From positions 483,924 through 547,923 of the forward strand of contig NZ_FUWS01000002.1 in the NCBI RefSeq assembly GCF_900167435.1: a DNA stretch of 64,000 nucleotides. The letters run 5' to 3'. The position numbers and the translations under genes are program-made. This document shows, one piece after another, positions 1 to 8,794 of the stretch. Below the pieces are notes generated by a model, which was not told the origin of the DNA, made no database searches, and saw only the letters and a list, made by a program, of their open reading frames with translations. How positions within the stretch are numbered: the stretch's first letter is position 1; the number at the start of each line of letters is the position of its first letter. Origin of the DNA: Marinactinospora thermotolerans DSM 45154 (GTDB taxonomy: Bacteria; Actinomycetota; Actinomycetes; Streptosporangiales; Streptosporangiaceae).

Positions 1-451
1 CCGCGATCTTGCGCTCGATCAGTCCCCGTTGCGGGTCGGCCTCCAGCCACACCCCGGTGCGTCCCTCGACGCGCCGGCCCGACAGCCCGAACTCCGCGAT
101 GACGCGGATGACGGCCTCCTCCAGCATGCGCACGTAGGCGATGACGTCGATCGGGTCCCGCAACTTGACGATGGGGTAGACGGTGAGCTGGCCGGGGCCG
201 TGCCACGTGATCTTGCCACCACGGTCGATGTCGTAGACGGGGGCTCCGGGGTCGCTTTGGGGCCGGTCCCACGGGCCGGTCCGCTTGCCCGCGGTGTAGA
301 CGGGCTCGTGCTCCAGGAGCAGAACGGTGTCGGGGACCAGGCCGGCCACGCGGCGCTCGTGTAGTCGCCGCTGAAGTGCCCAGCCCTCCTCGTAGGGGAC
401 CGGGATCGTGCCCAGCCGGGCGTAGACGAGCTCACTCACGATTTCCACCAT
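1..451 (-). CDS. lipB: Octanoyltransferase LipB, C-terminus cut by window edge
   Basis: Transfers octanoyl groups from acyl-ACP to lipoyl domains, the first step of lipoate synthesis, in the cytoplasm. The 150 visible residues include the LipB signature RGGKITWHGPGQ near residue 80 and end at ERKIA, which contains the Lys expected to be catalytic; the catalytic Cys lies beyond the window. The start is taken as ATG at 451; an in-frame GTG at 439 is an alternative. It lies 11 bases downstream of the epimerase gene on the same strand, probably in one operon. The lipoyl-carrying E2 gene sucB is close by, which fits the pathway. The family assignment is firm. Confidence 0.93.
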   Translation of the reverse strand, partial: MVEIVSELVYARLGTIPVPYEEGWALQRRLHERRVAGLVPDTVLLLEHEPVYTAGKRTGPWDRPQSDPGAPVYDIDRGGKITWHGPGQLTVYPIVKLRDPIDVIAYVRMLEEAVIRVIAEFGLSGRRVEGRTGVWLEADPQRGLIERKIA

Positions 452-462
452 ACGCCCCGCCG

Positions 463-1359
463 TCACCTGCCGACGATGTCGGATAGCGCACCGGCGATGT
501 CGGGATGGTGGAAGGAATAACCGGAGGCCGTCAGGCGTTCGGGCACCACCCGCTGGCTCACCAGAACGGCCTCCTCGGCGAACCCGTCGAGCGCCGCGCG
601 CATCAGCGCGCCCGGCACCCGCACCAGCGCCGGACGGTGCAGCGCGCGGGCCAGGGTCGAGGTGTAGACGGCGTTGGGCACCGGACCGGGCGCGGTCAGG
701 TTGACCGGTCCGGTGATGTCGGGCCGCTCCAGCAGGAAGCGGATGGCGCCCACCTCGTCGGCCAGCGAGATCCAGCTCAGGTACTGCCGGCCGTCGCCCA
801 ATCGGCCTCCCAGGCCGAGCCGGAACAGGGGAAGCGTCGCGCCGAGGATGCCTCCGGCGCGGTCCAGGACGACACCGGTCCGCAGGTGCGCCACCGGGAT
901 CCCGGCCCGTTCGGCGGGGTCGGTCTGGGCCTCCCACTCGGCCACCAGGTCGGCCAGGAAACCCGTGCCCCGCGGACCGTCCTCCCCCACCGAGCGGGTC
1001 CCGGTGTCCCCGTAGAAGCCGATCGCCGAGCCGCAGAGCAGTCGGCGGGGCGGCGTGTCCATCGCGGCGAGGACCGTGGCGATCGTGCGGGTGCCGGCCA
1101 GACGGCTCTCGCGGACCCGGTGCCGGTGCCGCGCCGTCCACCTGGCCGGTCCGATCGGGGCTCCGGCCAGGTGGACGACCGCCTCGACGCCCGCCAGGCG
1201 CTCGGTGTCCACCCGCCCCTCCTCGGGGGACCACTCGATCTCGGCCGCGGTCCGCGCCGGACGGCGCACGAGATGGAGGACGTCATGTCCCTCGGCGGTG
1301 AGGGAACGGCTGAGCGCCGTCCCGATGAGCCCGGAGGCTCCGGTGATCGCGATCCTCAT
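463..1359 (-). CDS. TIGR01777-family NAD(P)-dependent epimerase (YfcH-like)
   Basis: A 298-residue short-chain dehydrogenase/reductase-like protein of the sugar epimerase YfcH/TIGR01777 family; substrate unknown. It begins with the Rossmann motif GASGLIG at residues 7-13, has the family segment GSAIGFYGD near residue 111, and carries the C-terminal DUF1731-type segment ending near VVPERLTASGYSFHHP. It precedes lipB on the same strand, as Rv2216 precedes lipB in M. tuberculosis. The conserved linkage suggests a housekeeping role, but no reaction is established for the family in actinobacteria. Confidence 0.9.
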   Translation of the reverse strand: MRIAITGASGLIGTALSRSLTAEGHDVLHLVRRPARTAAEIEWSPEEGRVDTERLAGVEAVVHLAGAPIGPARWTARHRHRVRESRLAGTRTIATVLAAMDTPPRRLLCGSAIGFYGDTGTRSVGEDGPRGTGFLADLVAEWEAQTDPAERAGIPVAHLRTGVVLDRAGGILGATLPLFRLGLGGRLGDGRQYLSWISLADEVGAIRFLLERPDITGPVNLTAPGPVPNAVYTSTLARALHRPALVRVPGALMRAALDGFAEEAVLVSQRVVPERLTASGYSFHHPDIAGALSDIVGR

Positions 1360-1591
1360 GCCCGCGGTCTACCCGGGGACGGGCGGACCACGCGGGACGG
1401 AACGGACGATCGAGATCTCCCGGAAATCCGAGGTTTCCCAGAGAAACGGCGCGCGCAGCCCCGGAGATGGATTACCGTATGTATTGGCACCTGAGCCGCC
1501 AGTAAGCGGCCGGGGGTCCGGTGACCGCGTGTCGCCGACCGCAGACCTTGGTGATGGGGATCATCAGGGGATGGTGAATGGTGGGGTGAAA

Positions 1592-1630
1592 ACGGTGGGG
1601 CGGTACCCGATTCGGGTACCGCCCCACCGT
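1592..1630 (-). terminator. Intrinsic terminator downstream of sucB
   Basis: Perfect 19-bp inverted repeat, arms 1592-1610 and 1612-1630. On the minus strand the hairpin is followed by a short T run (1589-1592). It lies about 70 bases past the sucB stop and should end the sucB transcript. The rest of the gene-free stretch 1360-1702 shows no other gene; it must hold the epimerase-lipB promoter, which I cannot pinpoint. Confidence 0.85.
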
Positions 1631-1702
1631 GCGTTTCCGGGCGGTCAAGCCGCCCCGCCGTGTTCCCGCGGGGCCTCACCCCACGGGAACACGGCCGGAG
1701 GG

Positions 1703-3112
1703 TCAGGCCAGGCCCAGCTCGGCCTCGAACGCGCCTTCCTCCAGGCGCTCCTTGACCGTCCGCAGGAAGCGGGCGGCGTCGGCGCCGTCGATCAGCCGGT
1801 GGTCGTAGCTCAGCGAGAGGTAGACCATCGAGCGCACCGCGATGACCTCGCCCAGGCTCGGGTCCTCCACGACGACCGGACGCTTCACCACGGTGCCGGT
1901 CCCCAGGATCGCGACCTGCGGCTGGTTGATGATCGGCGTCTCGAACAGGGCGCCTTCGGCGCCGCTGTCGGTCAGCGTGAACGTGCCGCCGCTCAGCTCG
2001 TCGGGGTTGAGCCCACCGGTGTGGGCGCGCTCGGCCAGGTCGGCGACCTTGCGGGCGATGCCGCCGAGGTTGAGGTCACCGGCGTCCTTGATGACCGGGG
2101 CGAGCAGACCGCGCTCGGTGTCGACCGCGATGCCGAGGTTCTCGATGCTGTGGTAGGTGACCTCGTGGCTGGCGCCGTCGATGACCGCGTTCAGCTTGGG
2201 GTGCACCTTCAGCGCCTCGACCGTGGCCAGCGCGAAGAAGGGGAAGAAGGACAGCTCGACGCCCTCGCGGGCCCGGAACTGCTCCCCGGCCTTCTCACGC
2301 AGCCGCGCGATCTTGGTGACGTCGACCTCGACGACCTGGGTGAGCTGGGCGGAGGTCTGCAGCGACTCCACCATCTGCTCGGCGATCGTCTGACGCAGGC
2401 GCGACATCTTCTCGGTACGGCCGCGCAGCGTCGTGTCGGCCACGACCTGGCGGGGGCGCGCCGGAGCGGCGGCGGCCGCGACGGGGGCGGCGGCACGCTG
2501 CTCGCGCTGCTTGCGGGCCGCCTCCTGGACGTCCTGCTTACGGATACGGCCGCCGACGCCGGTGCCCTCGACCTGGGAGAGGTCGACGCCCTGCTCCGCG
2601 GCGAGCTTGCGCACCAGCGGCGTCACGTAGGCCTCGCCACCGGTGTCGGTACCGGAGGAACGGCCGGTGCCGCTCAGCGTCTCGACGTCGACCGGCGGGG
2701 TCGACTCCTCGCGGCTGGCACGGGCCGGCTGCGGGGCCGGGGCGGCCGGCTGGGGCTCGGGCTCGGGGCGGGCCTGCTCCGGCTCCGGTTCGGGCTGGGG
2801 CTCCGGCTCGGGTTCGGGCTGGGGCTCGGGAGCGGCCTCCTCGGCCGGGGCCGCCTCCTCAGCGGGGGCCTCCCCGGCGTCACCGATGATCGCGATCTCG
2901 GCACCGACCTCGACGGTCTCGTCCTCACCCACGAGGATGCGGGTCAAGACACCGGCGACCGGCGAGGGGATCTCGGTGTCGACCTTGTCGGTCGAGACCT
3001 CGAGGAGCGGCTCGTCGACCTCGACGGTCTCGCCCTCCTTCTTCAACCACTGGGTGACGGTGCCCTCGGTGACGCTTTCGCCCAGCGCGGGCATGGTTAC
3101 GGGAGTCGGCAT
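1703..3112 (-). CDS. sucB: Dihydrolipoamide acyltransferase E2 (SucB/DlaT, actinobacterial type)
   Basis: E2 core subunit of a 2-oxoacid dehydrogenase complex; moves acyl groups from lipoamide to CoA. The 469-residue protein has one N-terminal lipoyl domain (about 1-76, with lipoyl-Lys motif DKVDTE), a long Glu/Pro/Ala linker (about 85-150), a peripheral subunit-binding domain ([13 protein letters not shown]) and a catalytic domain with DHRLIDG near the C-terminus. The start is ATG at 3112, preceded by AAGAGGA; an upstream in-frame Met would lack a ribosome site. It follows lpdA (E3). The family is annotated as succinyltransferase, but the M. tuberculosis homologue DlaT (two lipoyl domains) serves pyruvate dehydrogenase, so substrate is uncertain. 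Confidence 0.93.
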   Translation of the reverse strand: MPTPVTMPALGESVTEGTVTQWLKKEGETVEVDEPLLEVSTDKVDTEIPSPVAGVLTRILVGEDETVEVGAEIAIIGDAGEAPAEEAAPAEEAAPEPQPEPEPEPQPEPEPEQARPEPEPQPAAPAPQPARASREESTPPVDVETLSGTGRSSGTDTGGEAYVTPLVRKLAAEQGVDLSQVEGTGVGGRIRKQDVQEAARKQREQRAAAPVAAAAAPARPRQVVADTTLRGRTEKMSRLRQTIAEQMVESLQTSAQLTQVVEVDVTKIARLREKAGEQFRAREGVELSFFPFFALATVEALKVHPKLNAVIDGASHEVTYHSIENLGIAVDTERGLLAPVIKDAGDLNLGGIARKVADLAERAHTGGLNPDELSGGTFTLTDSGAEGALFETPIINQPQVAILGTGTVVKRPVVVEDPSLGEVIAVRSMVYLSLSYDHRLIDGADAARFLRTVKERLEEGAFEAELGLA

Positions 3113-3193
3113 GGGTTCCTCTTGGATGGACGGTCTCAACGCGGAAGAGATCGCGGGCGGACCGGGAGCGGTCCGCCCGCGCGACCGGGTGCG

Positions 3194-4570
3194 TCAGTCG
3201 TGGACGTGCAGCGGCTTGCCGGCGAGCGCCAGGTGCGCCTCGCCGAGCGCCTCCGACTGGGTCGGGTGCGGGTGGATGAGCTGGGCCACCTCGATGGGCA
3301 GTGCCTCCCAGTTGTAGATGAGCTGCCCCTCGGCGATGAGCTCGCCGACGCGGCTGCCCACCATGTGGACGCCCAGGACCGGACCGTCCTTCTCGGCGAT
3401 GACCTTCACCGCGCCCTGCGTCTGCAGGATCTGGCTCTTGCCGTTGCCGCCGAGGTTGTAGTTCATCTCGACGATGTCGTAACCGCGCTCCTTGGCGACC
3501 TTCGAGGTGATGCCCACGGAGGCGACCTCGGGCTCGCAGTAGGTGACCCGCGGGACACCGTCGTAGTCGATCGCCGGCGGGTTGAGGCCGGCGATGTGCT
3601 CGGCCACGAAGATGCCCTCGGCGAAGCCGACGTGGGCGAGCTGGAGGGTCGGAATGAGGTCGCCGACGGCGTAGATGTTGCCGACGCCGGTGTGCAGGTT
3701 CTCGTCGACCTTGACGAAACCGCGCTCCAGGGTGATGCCCTGCTCCTCGTAGCCCAGGCCCTCGGAGACCGGGCCGCGGCCGATGGCCACGAGCAGCAGT
3801 TCGGCCTCCAGCGTCTTGCCGCCCTGCAACGTCACGGTGACACCGGAGTCGGTGGTCTTGACGCTCTCGAACGGGGTGCCCAGCTCGTACTTGATGCCGC
3901 GCTTGCGGAAGGCACGCTCCAGCAGCTTGGAGCTGGACTCCTCCTCGACCGGGACCAGGTGCGGCAGCGCCTCGACGATGGTCACCTCGGCGCCGTAGGA
4001 ACGCCACACACTGGCGAACTCCACGCCGATCACGCCACCGCCCAGGACCACGACGGATCCGGGCACGCGGTTCAGCTTGAGGGCCTCGTCGCTGGTGATG
4101 ATCTTCTCGCCGTCGATCTCCAGGCCCAGGGTCTTGGGCTTGGAACCGGTGGCGAGCAGGATGTTGCGGCCCTTGTAGGCCGTGCCGTCGACGGTGACCT
4201 CGTCGGGGCCGGTGAGCTTGCCCTCGCCCTCGACGACGGTGATCTTGCGGGCCTTGATCAGGCCGCTGAGACCCTTGTGCAGGCCACCGATGACCTTGTC
4301 CTTGTACTTGTGGACGGCCTCGATGTCGATGCCCTCGAAGCTCGCCTTGACGCCGAACGTCTCGCTCTCCCGGGCGCTGTCGGCGACCTCGGCGGAGTGC
4401 AGCAGGGCCTTGGTGGGGATGCAGCCCTTGTGCAGGCAGGTGCCGCCGAGCTTGTCTTTCTCGATCAGGACGACGCTCATGTCCAGTTCGGCCGCGCGCA
4501 GCGCCGCCGCATAGCCGCCGCTGCCGCCGCCCAGGACGACGAGGTCGAAGGTGCCGCCGCTCTCACTCAC
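3194..4570 (-). CDS. lpdA: Dihydrolipoamide dehydrogenase (E3)
   Basis: FAD disulfide oxidoreductase that reoxidises dihydrolipoamide with NAD+. The 458-residue protein has the FAD-binding GGGSGG (14-19), the redox pair C45/C50 in GGTCLHKGC, an NAD-binding GGGVIGVE in the middle, and the C-terminal HPHPTQSE with the catalytic His-Glu dyad. The start is GTG at 4570 with AAGGAG upstream; codons before it lack family similarity. It lies 81 bases upstream of the E2 gene on the same strand, so E3 and E2 are probably co-transcribed. Confidence 0.96.
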   Translation of the reverse strand: MSESGGTFDLVVLGGGSGGYAAALRAAELDMSVVLIEKDKLGGTCLHKGCIPTKALLHSAEVADSARESETFGVKASFEGIDIEAVHKYKDKVIGGLHKGLSGLIKARKITVVEGEGKLTGPDEVTVDGTAYKGRNILLATGSKPKTLGLEIDGEKIITSDEALKLNRVPGSVVVLGGGVIGVEFASVWRSYGAEVTIVEALPHLVPVEEESSSKLLERAFRKRGIKYELGTPFESVKTTDSGVTVTLQGGKTLEAELLLVAIGRGPVSEGLGYEEQGITLERGFVKVDENLHTGVGNIYAVGDLIPTLQLAHVGFAEGIFVAEHIAGLNPPAIDYDGVPRVTYCEPEVASVGITSKVAKERGYDIVEMNYNLGGNGKSQILQTQGAVKVIAEKDGPVLGVHMVGSRVGELIAEGQLIYNWEALPIEVAQLIHPHPTQSEALGEAHLALAGKPLHVHD

Positions 4571-4663
4571 GGGAAGGACACTCCTTGTTCCGGATTCGTC
4601 ATTTGTCTTGTTCAGACAGTTCGCGCGGCCGGACACGGGTCGCGTCCGGCCGTGTTTCCTTTT

Positions 4664-6160
4664 TCAGTTCTCGGCGTAGGCCTCGGCGATGCGCACCAGC
4701 GTGCGCGTCGCCGAGCCGGTACCGCCCTTGGGGGTGTAACCGTAGGGGCCGCCCTGGTTGAAGGCGGGACCGGCGATGTCCAGGTGGGCCCAGCGCACGC
4801 CTTCGGCGATGAACTCCTTGAGGAACACCCCGGCGCTGAGCATCCCGCCCCAGCGTTCCCCCGCGACGTTGGCGATGTCGGCGACGGAGGAGTCGAGTCC
4901 CTTGCGCAGCTCCTCGGGCAACGGCATCGGCCAGGCGGCCTCGCCCGCTTCGGCGGCCGCGGCCACGACCTGCTCGCGCACCTCGTCGTCGTTGGCCATG
5001 ACGGCGAACACCCGGGTGCCCAGCGCGACGAGCTGCGCGCCGGTCAGCGTCGCCACGTCCACGATCAGGTCGGGCCCGTCCTCGTGCGCGCGGACCAGGG
5101 CGTCGGCCATGACCAGGCGCCCCTCGGCGTCGGTGTTGAGCACCTCGACGGTCTTGCCGCCGTACATGGTGAGCACGTCGGAGGGACGCTGGGCGGTGCC
5201 GCTGGGCATGTTCTCGGCGATGGCGAGGTAACCGACGACGTTGACGGCCGGCTTGAGCTCCGCCACGGCGCGCAGCGCCGACAGCACCGCCGCCGCGCCT
5301 CCCATGTCGGACTTCATCCAGTCCATGGACGCGGCCGGCTTCAGCGACAGGCCACCGGAGTCGAAGGTGATCCCCTTGCCGACGAAGGCGACGGTGCGCC
5401 GGGCCTCGGGGTGGGAGTAGGCCAGGCGGACCAGCCGCGGCGGGTTGGCCGAGCCCTGTCCGACGCCGAGGATGCCGCCGTACCCCCCGTCGGCGAGTGC
5501 CTGCTCGCCGAGCGTCTCGACGTCCAGGCCCCACTCGCGGGCCACCTCTTCGGCGGCGTGGGCGAGGTCCTCGGGGGTGAGGTCGGCCGGCGCGGTGTTG
5601 ACGAGGTCGCGGGCGAGGTTGACCGACTCGGCCAGGGCCGTGGCCCGCCGGGCCGCGGCGTCGGCCCCCTCGGCGGAGCTGGCCAGCAGCAGCGTCTCGG
5701 CACGCTGGACGGGCTCCTCGGAGGTGCGGTAGCGGTCGAACCCGTAGGCGCCCAGCAGCGCGCCGAGCGCGACCGCGCCGGCGGATTCGGCGCTGGCGGC
5801 CGGGAGCGCGAGGACGACGCGCGATTTGCCCTCGCAGGCGCGCAGGGCGGCGCCGGCGGCACGGGCCAGGGTGTCGGAGGAGATCTCGTCGCCCTCCGCG
5901 GGAAGCTCGCCGAGGCCGACCGCCACGACGACGGGGGCCCGAAGGGCGCCGAGCGTGGGAACCGTGCGCACCTCCTCAAGGGCGCCGCGGGCTCCCAGCA
6001 GCGACAGGGTCGAGGCGAGGCCGCCGGAGAAGGCGGCGTCGACGTCGTGAGCGCCCGACGCGGGCTCCGGGCCATTGGCGCCGGAGTGGTAGCCGACGAC
6101 TACCGCGTCGGCGTCGAGCGAACTGGGGGACTCCGTGATGACTGACAACGACGTGCTCAC
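4664..6160 (-). CDS. pepA: Leucyl aminopeptidase, M17 family
   Basis: Cytoplasmic dinuclear-metal aminopeptidase removing N-terminal residues from peptides. It is 498 residues long, typical for M17. The signature NTDAEGRL is at 342-349, with metal and catalytic lysines upstream in VGKGITFDSGG and the segment MKSDMGGAA. The start is GTG at 6160 (VSTSLSV), since sequence further upstream is low-complexity Arg/Pro. It lies 93 bases upstream of lpdA on the same strand. The same neighbour order (pepB near dlaT) occurs in M. tuberculosis. Confidence 0.95.
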   Translation of the reverse strand: MSTSLSVITESPSSLDADAVVVGYHSGANGPEPASGAHDVDAAFSGGLASTLSLLGARGALEEVRTVPTLGALRAPVVVAVGLGELPAEGDEISSDTLARAAGAALRACEGKSRVVLALPAASAESAGAVALGALLGAYGFDRYRTSEEPVQRAETLLLASSAEGADAAARRATALAESVNLARDLVNTAPADLTPEDLAHAAEEVAREWGLDVETLGEQALADGGYGGILGVGQGSANPPRLVRLAYSHPEARRTVAFVGKGITFDSGGLSLKPAASMDWMKSDMGGAAAVLSALRAVAELKPAVNVVGYLAIAENMPSGTAQRPSDVLTMYGGKTVEVLNTDAEGRLVMADALVRAHEDGPDLIVDVATLTGAQLVALGTRVFAVMANDDEVREQVVAAAAEAGEAAWPMPLPEELRKGLDSSVADIANVAGERWGGMLSAGVFLKEFIAEGVRWAHLDIAGPAFNQGGPYGYTPKGGTGSATRTLVRIAEAYAEN

Positions 6161-6586
6161 GGTCCCGATGCTAGTCCTTATGACGTGCGGCCGGAGACGC
6201 GGCGTCCCGCGAAAGGACCGCGCGAGCCGCCGCTCGGGGAGGTGGGGCGTGGTCGGGCAAGGGATGGGCGGGACGCCTGCGCGCAGGCCGGCGACGGTGG
6301 GCGGCGCGTCCGCGCCGGGCCGGGGTGACCTGCGGCTTCCGCGGTGGGGCGGGCGGTGTGGCCGTCGACGGGCGTGCGGGCGGCGCACAGTATCGCATGC
6401 GGTCGGCGGGCATGGGAGGGGGGAGGGGGCGAAGTCGGCGCCGTGGCGGGCCCGAGCAGCGCGGAGACGGAACGCGGTGTGAAAAAATGTGACGCTGGAT
6501 ACAGGTTTTGTGTGTATCGTCCCAATGTGCGGCCGGGGTGGGACAAAACGTCGCGCCTCCTCCGCGTGTCGCCGGGCGCACGACGG
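6161..6586. other. Gene-free stretch upstream of pepA and downstream of cobS
   Basis: This 426-base gap contains several open frames rich in Arg/Pro/His with no recognisable family; I consider none real. A locally AT-richer segment near 6478-6520 is the most likely place for the pepA promoter, but no convincing -35/-10 pair with correct spacing is visible. Confidence 0.4.
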
Positions 6587-7342
6587 TCAGGAGAGGGCGA
6601 GGGCGATCACCAGGGCGACGGTCGTCGCGGCCTCCGCCACCGCGCCCAACACGTCCCCGGTGATCCCGCCCAGCCGCCGCCGCGCGTGCCACAGCAGCGC
6701 GCCCGCGCCGGCCAGCCCGGCGAGCAGGGCCACGCCATGGCCGACCGAGATCGCTGCGAGCAGCGCCGCGGCCGTGACCGCGACCGCCACGGGACGCGGT
6801 ACCGTCTGGGCCACCAGCGCTCCCAGGCCGCCGGGACGCGCCGGCGGCACGCCGCGCGTGCAGGCCCAGGTGATGGCGAGGCGTCCGGCGACCACGGCGC
6901 TCACCAGTCCGCTGGCCGCCGTGGCGAGGGAACGCGCCTCCAGCCCGGCCAGGGCCAGCACCTGGACGAGCAGCACCAGCACCAGCGTGATCACCCCGAA
7001 GGGGCCGATGTCGGAGCGCTTCATGACCTCCAGCGCCCCCTCGGCCGGACGCGCGCTGCCCAGGCCATCGGCCAGGTCCGCCAGGCCGTCCAGGTGCAGC
7101 CCGCGGGTGAACAACGCCAAGGCCCCCACGGCGAGCGCGGCCCCCAGGGCCGCGGGCAGCCCGACCAGGACCGCGATCACCAGGACGAGCGCGCCGGCTC
7201 CGCCGACGCCCAGCCCGACCAGCGGGGCCAGCGCCATCGCCCACCCCGCGGCGACGCGGTCCACGCGGCCCACACGCACCGGGACCACCGTGAGCGTGCC
7301 CACGGCCAGGCGCAGCCCCGCGACCCCGTCCGCCGGTCTCAC
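6587..7342 (-). CDS. cobS: Adenosylcobinamide-GDP ribazoletransferase
   Basis: Membrane enzyme joining adenosylcobinamide-GDP to alpha-ribazole, the final step of nucleotide-loop assembly in B12 synthesis. The 251 residues are largely hydrophobic, with 6-7 predicted membrane segments, and carry the family metal motif GLHLDGLADLADGL and the KRSDIGPFG segment. The start GTG at 7342 overlaps the cobU stop as GTGA, indicating translational coupling. The cobS-cobU pair also occurs in the syntenic M. tuberculosis block. Confidence 0.94.
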   Translation of the reverse strand: MRPADGVAGLRLAVGTLTVVPVRVGRVDRVAAGWAMALAPLVGLGVGGAGALVLVIAVLVGLPAALGAALAVGALALFTRGLHLDGLADLADGLGSARPAEGALEVMKRSDIGPFGVITLVLVLLVQVLALAGLEARSLATAASGLVSAVVAGRLAITWACTRGVPPARPGGLGALVAQTVPRPVAVAVTAAALLAAISVGHGVALLAGLAGAGALLWHARRRLGGITGDVLGAVAEAATTVALVIALALS

Positions 7343-8409
7343 CGCAGCTCCACGATCCGGCCGGCGACGGCCAGCGTGACCTCCTCCGACTCCGCCGCCA
7401 GGGCCTGGTTGAGCCGGCCCAGCCAGTCCCGGTACAGGCCGCCGCTCACGGTGGCCGGGACCACCCCCGACCCCACCTCGTTGGTCACCGCCACCAGGTG
7501 GGCCGGGCAGCGCCGCCACGCCGCGACGAGCGCGTCGATGCGGGAGCGCACCTCGTCGGCGGCCGTGGGACGCGGGTGCTCCTCCCACATGCCGCACTCC
7601 TCCATGACGCCGGCCAGCCACGTGCCCACACAGTCCAGCAGCACGGCCCCGGAGGCGTTCTCCAGGAGGTGGGCCACCTCCAGCGTCTCCTCGGTGCGCC
7701 ACCACCACGGCCTGCGCTCGCGATGGGCGGTCACCCGCGCGCTCCAGGCGGGATCGTGCGCCGTCGGTTTGGGACCGGTCGCGATGTAGGTGACCTCGGG
7801 TTCGGCCAGGAGCCGCCGTTCGGCCTCGGAGGACTTGCCGGAACGGGCTCCACCGGTGACCAGCACCCGATAGGGGCCGCGCACCCGCTCGGGCGGCCAC
7901 GTCGCGGGAGGACAGCCGACGACCTGGCCGTCGGCGGGGGCGAGCGCTCCCCACAACCGGGCCCGGCGCGCGAACTCGGCGGGGGAGTGCACCCGGTGGT
8001 CGCCACCGACCGCCGCGACGGCCGTTGCCGCGCCGACCACGCCGCAACGGCGCAGCGCGCCGATGACCGACGCCGACTCCCCGACGTCCACGATGGCCAG
8101 GTCCACCTCGGGGTCGTCGTGCCGGCCCGAACCGGTCGCGAGATCGGCGCAGGCCCCCGACGCGGCGTAGAGCAGACGGGTGCCGTCCGGAGCGTCGATC
8201 CGGACCCCGTGCTCGGTGACGGAGGAGTGGTAGCCCGGGGGAAGACGGCGGGCCGGCGCCGTGTCGGGCGCCGTGAGCGCGAAGGCATCGTCCACGGTGA
8301 CGCGCAACGGCAGACGGCGCTGCTCTGCGGCGAGGTTGCACGACGCGCACCGGCAGTTGGGAGCCGGCCAGCCGGTGGGACCCGCGGTCCCCGAGAAACG
8401 GATACGCAC
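7339..8409 (-). CDS. cobU: Adenosylcobinamide kinase/guanylyltransferase with N-terminal metallo-hydrolase-like remnant
   Basis: Bifunctional CobU phosphorylates adenosylcobinamide and then attaches GMP. The CobU domain occupies about 180-356, with P-loop GGARSGKSS at 186-194 and the conserved TNEVGSGVVP segment. The first 175 residues are an extra domain starting FSGTAGPTGWPAPNCRCASC, resembling the beginning of PhnP-like metallo-beta-lactamase folds, but I see no HxHxDH zinc motif, so this part is probably non-catalytic or degenerate. It overlaps cobS by GTGA. No cobalamin riboswitch is apparent upstream. Confidence 0.9.
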   Translation of the reverse strand: MRIRFSGTAGPTGWPAPNCRCASCNLAAEQRRLPLRVTVDDAFALTAPDTAPARRLPPGYHSSVTEHGVRIDAPDGTRLLYAASGACADLATGSGRHDDPEVDLAIVDVGESASVIGALRRCGVVGAATAVAAVGGDHRVHSPAEFARRARLWGALAPADGQVVGCPPATWPPERVRGPYRVLVTGGARSGKSSEAERRLLAEPEVTYIATGPKPTAHDPAWSARVTAHRERRPWWWRTEETLEVAHLLENASGAVLLDCVGTWLAGVMEECGMWEEHPRPTAADEVRSRIDALVAAWRRCPAHLVAVTNEVGSGVVPATVSGGLYRDWLGRLNQALAAESEEVTLAVAGRIVELR

Positions 8410-8553
8410 GTCCGTCAGTTAACAGCACCCCGATGGGCCTCGGGAACGCGAAACGTGTGCGACCGGAGCGGGGCCGGGAGGGAACTGGAAAGTGTCCGGG
8501 GCGAGGACCTAGGCTCGGCTCCGACCCTGAACCGGTGGTGACGGAGGCTGGCC

Positions 8554-8754
8554 ATGACGTGGAGCTGGCGGTACGAGACGGCCGAGGGAGCGCTGCTCGC
8601 GGACGAGGCGCTGCCCCAGGAGACGTTCTCCTCCCGGGGGGACGCCGAGAGCTGGCTCGGGGAGACCTGGCGCGACCTCGCCGACGCGGGCGCCGAACGT
8701 GTGGCGCTGTTGGAGGACGACCGCGAGGTCTACCGGATGGAGCTCGCCGAGTAG
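8554..8754 (+). CDS. Small conserved actinobacterial protein, function unknown
   Basis: A 66-residue acidic, Trp-containing soluble protein (begins MTWSWRYE) with no membrane segment. A GGAGG ribosome site lies 7 bases before the ATG, and codon use is strongly G/C at third positions, so it is very probably real. It resembles small actinobacterial hypotheticals seen near cob or reductase genes, but I cannot assign a function. It is divergent from cobU and convergent with the aldo/keto reductase gene. Confidence 0.75.
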   Translation: MTWSWRYETAEGALLADEALPQETFSSRGDAESWLGETWRDLADAGAERVALLEDDREVYRMELAE

Positions 8755-8757
8755 CCG

Positions 8758-8788
8758 ACGCCCGGCGGGCCCTGGGCCCGCCGGGCGT
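8758..8788. terminator. Bidirectional terminator hairpin
   Basis: A 15-bp perfect inverted repeat (8758-8772 and 8774-8788) between two convergent genes, immediately after the small gene's stop and just before the reductase stop at 8795. Confidence 0.85.
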
Positions 8789-8794
8789 CTTGGG

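Noticed and set aside
1055-6145. A 1696-codon open frame on the plus strand
   Set aside because: It runs antisense to sucB, lpdA and pepA, and its translation is a low-complexity Asp/Gly/Leu/Arg shadow caused by high GC.
6178-6546. A 122-codon minus-strand ORF upstream of pepA
   Set aside because: Pro/Arg/His-rich with no ribosome site or family resemblance; most likely noncoding.
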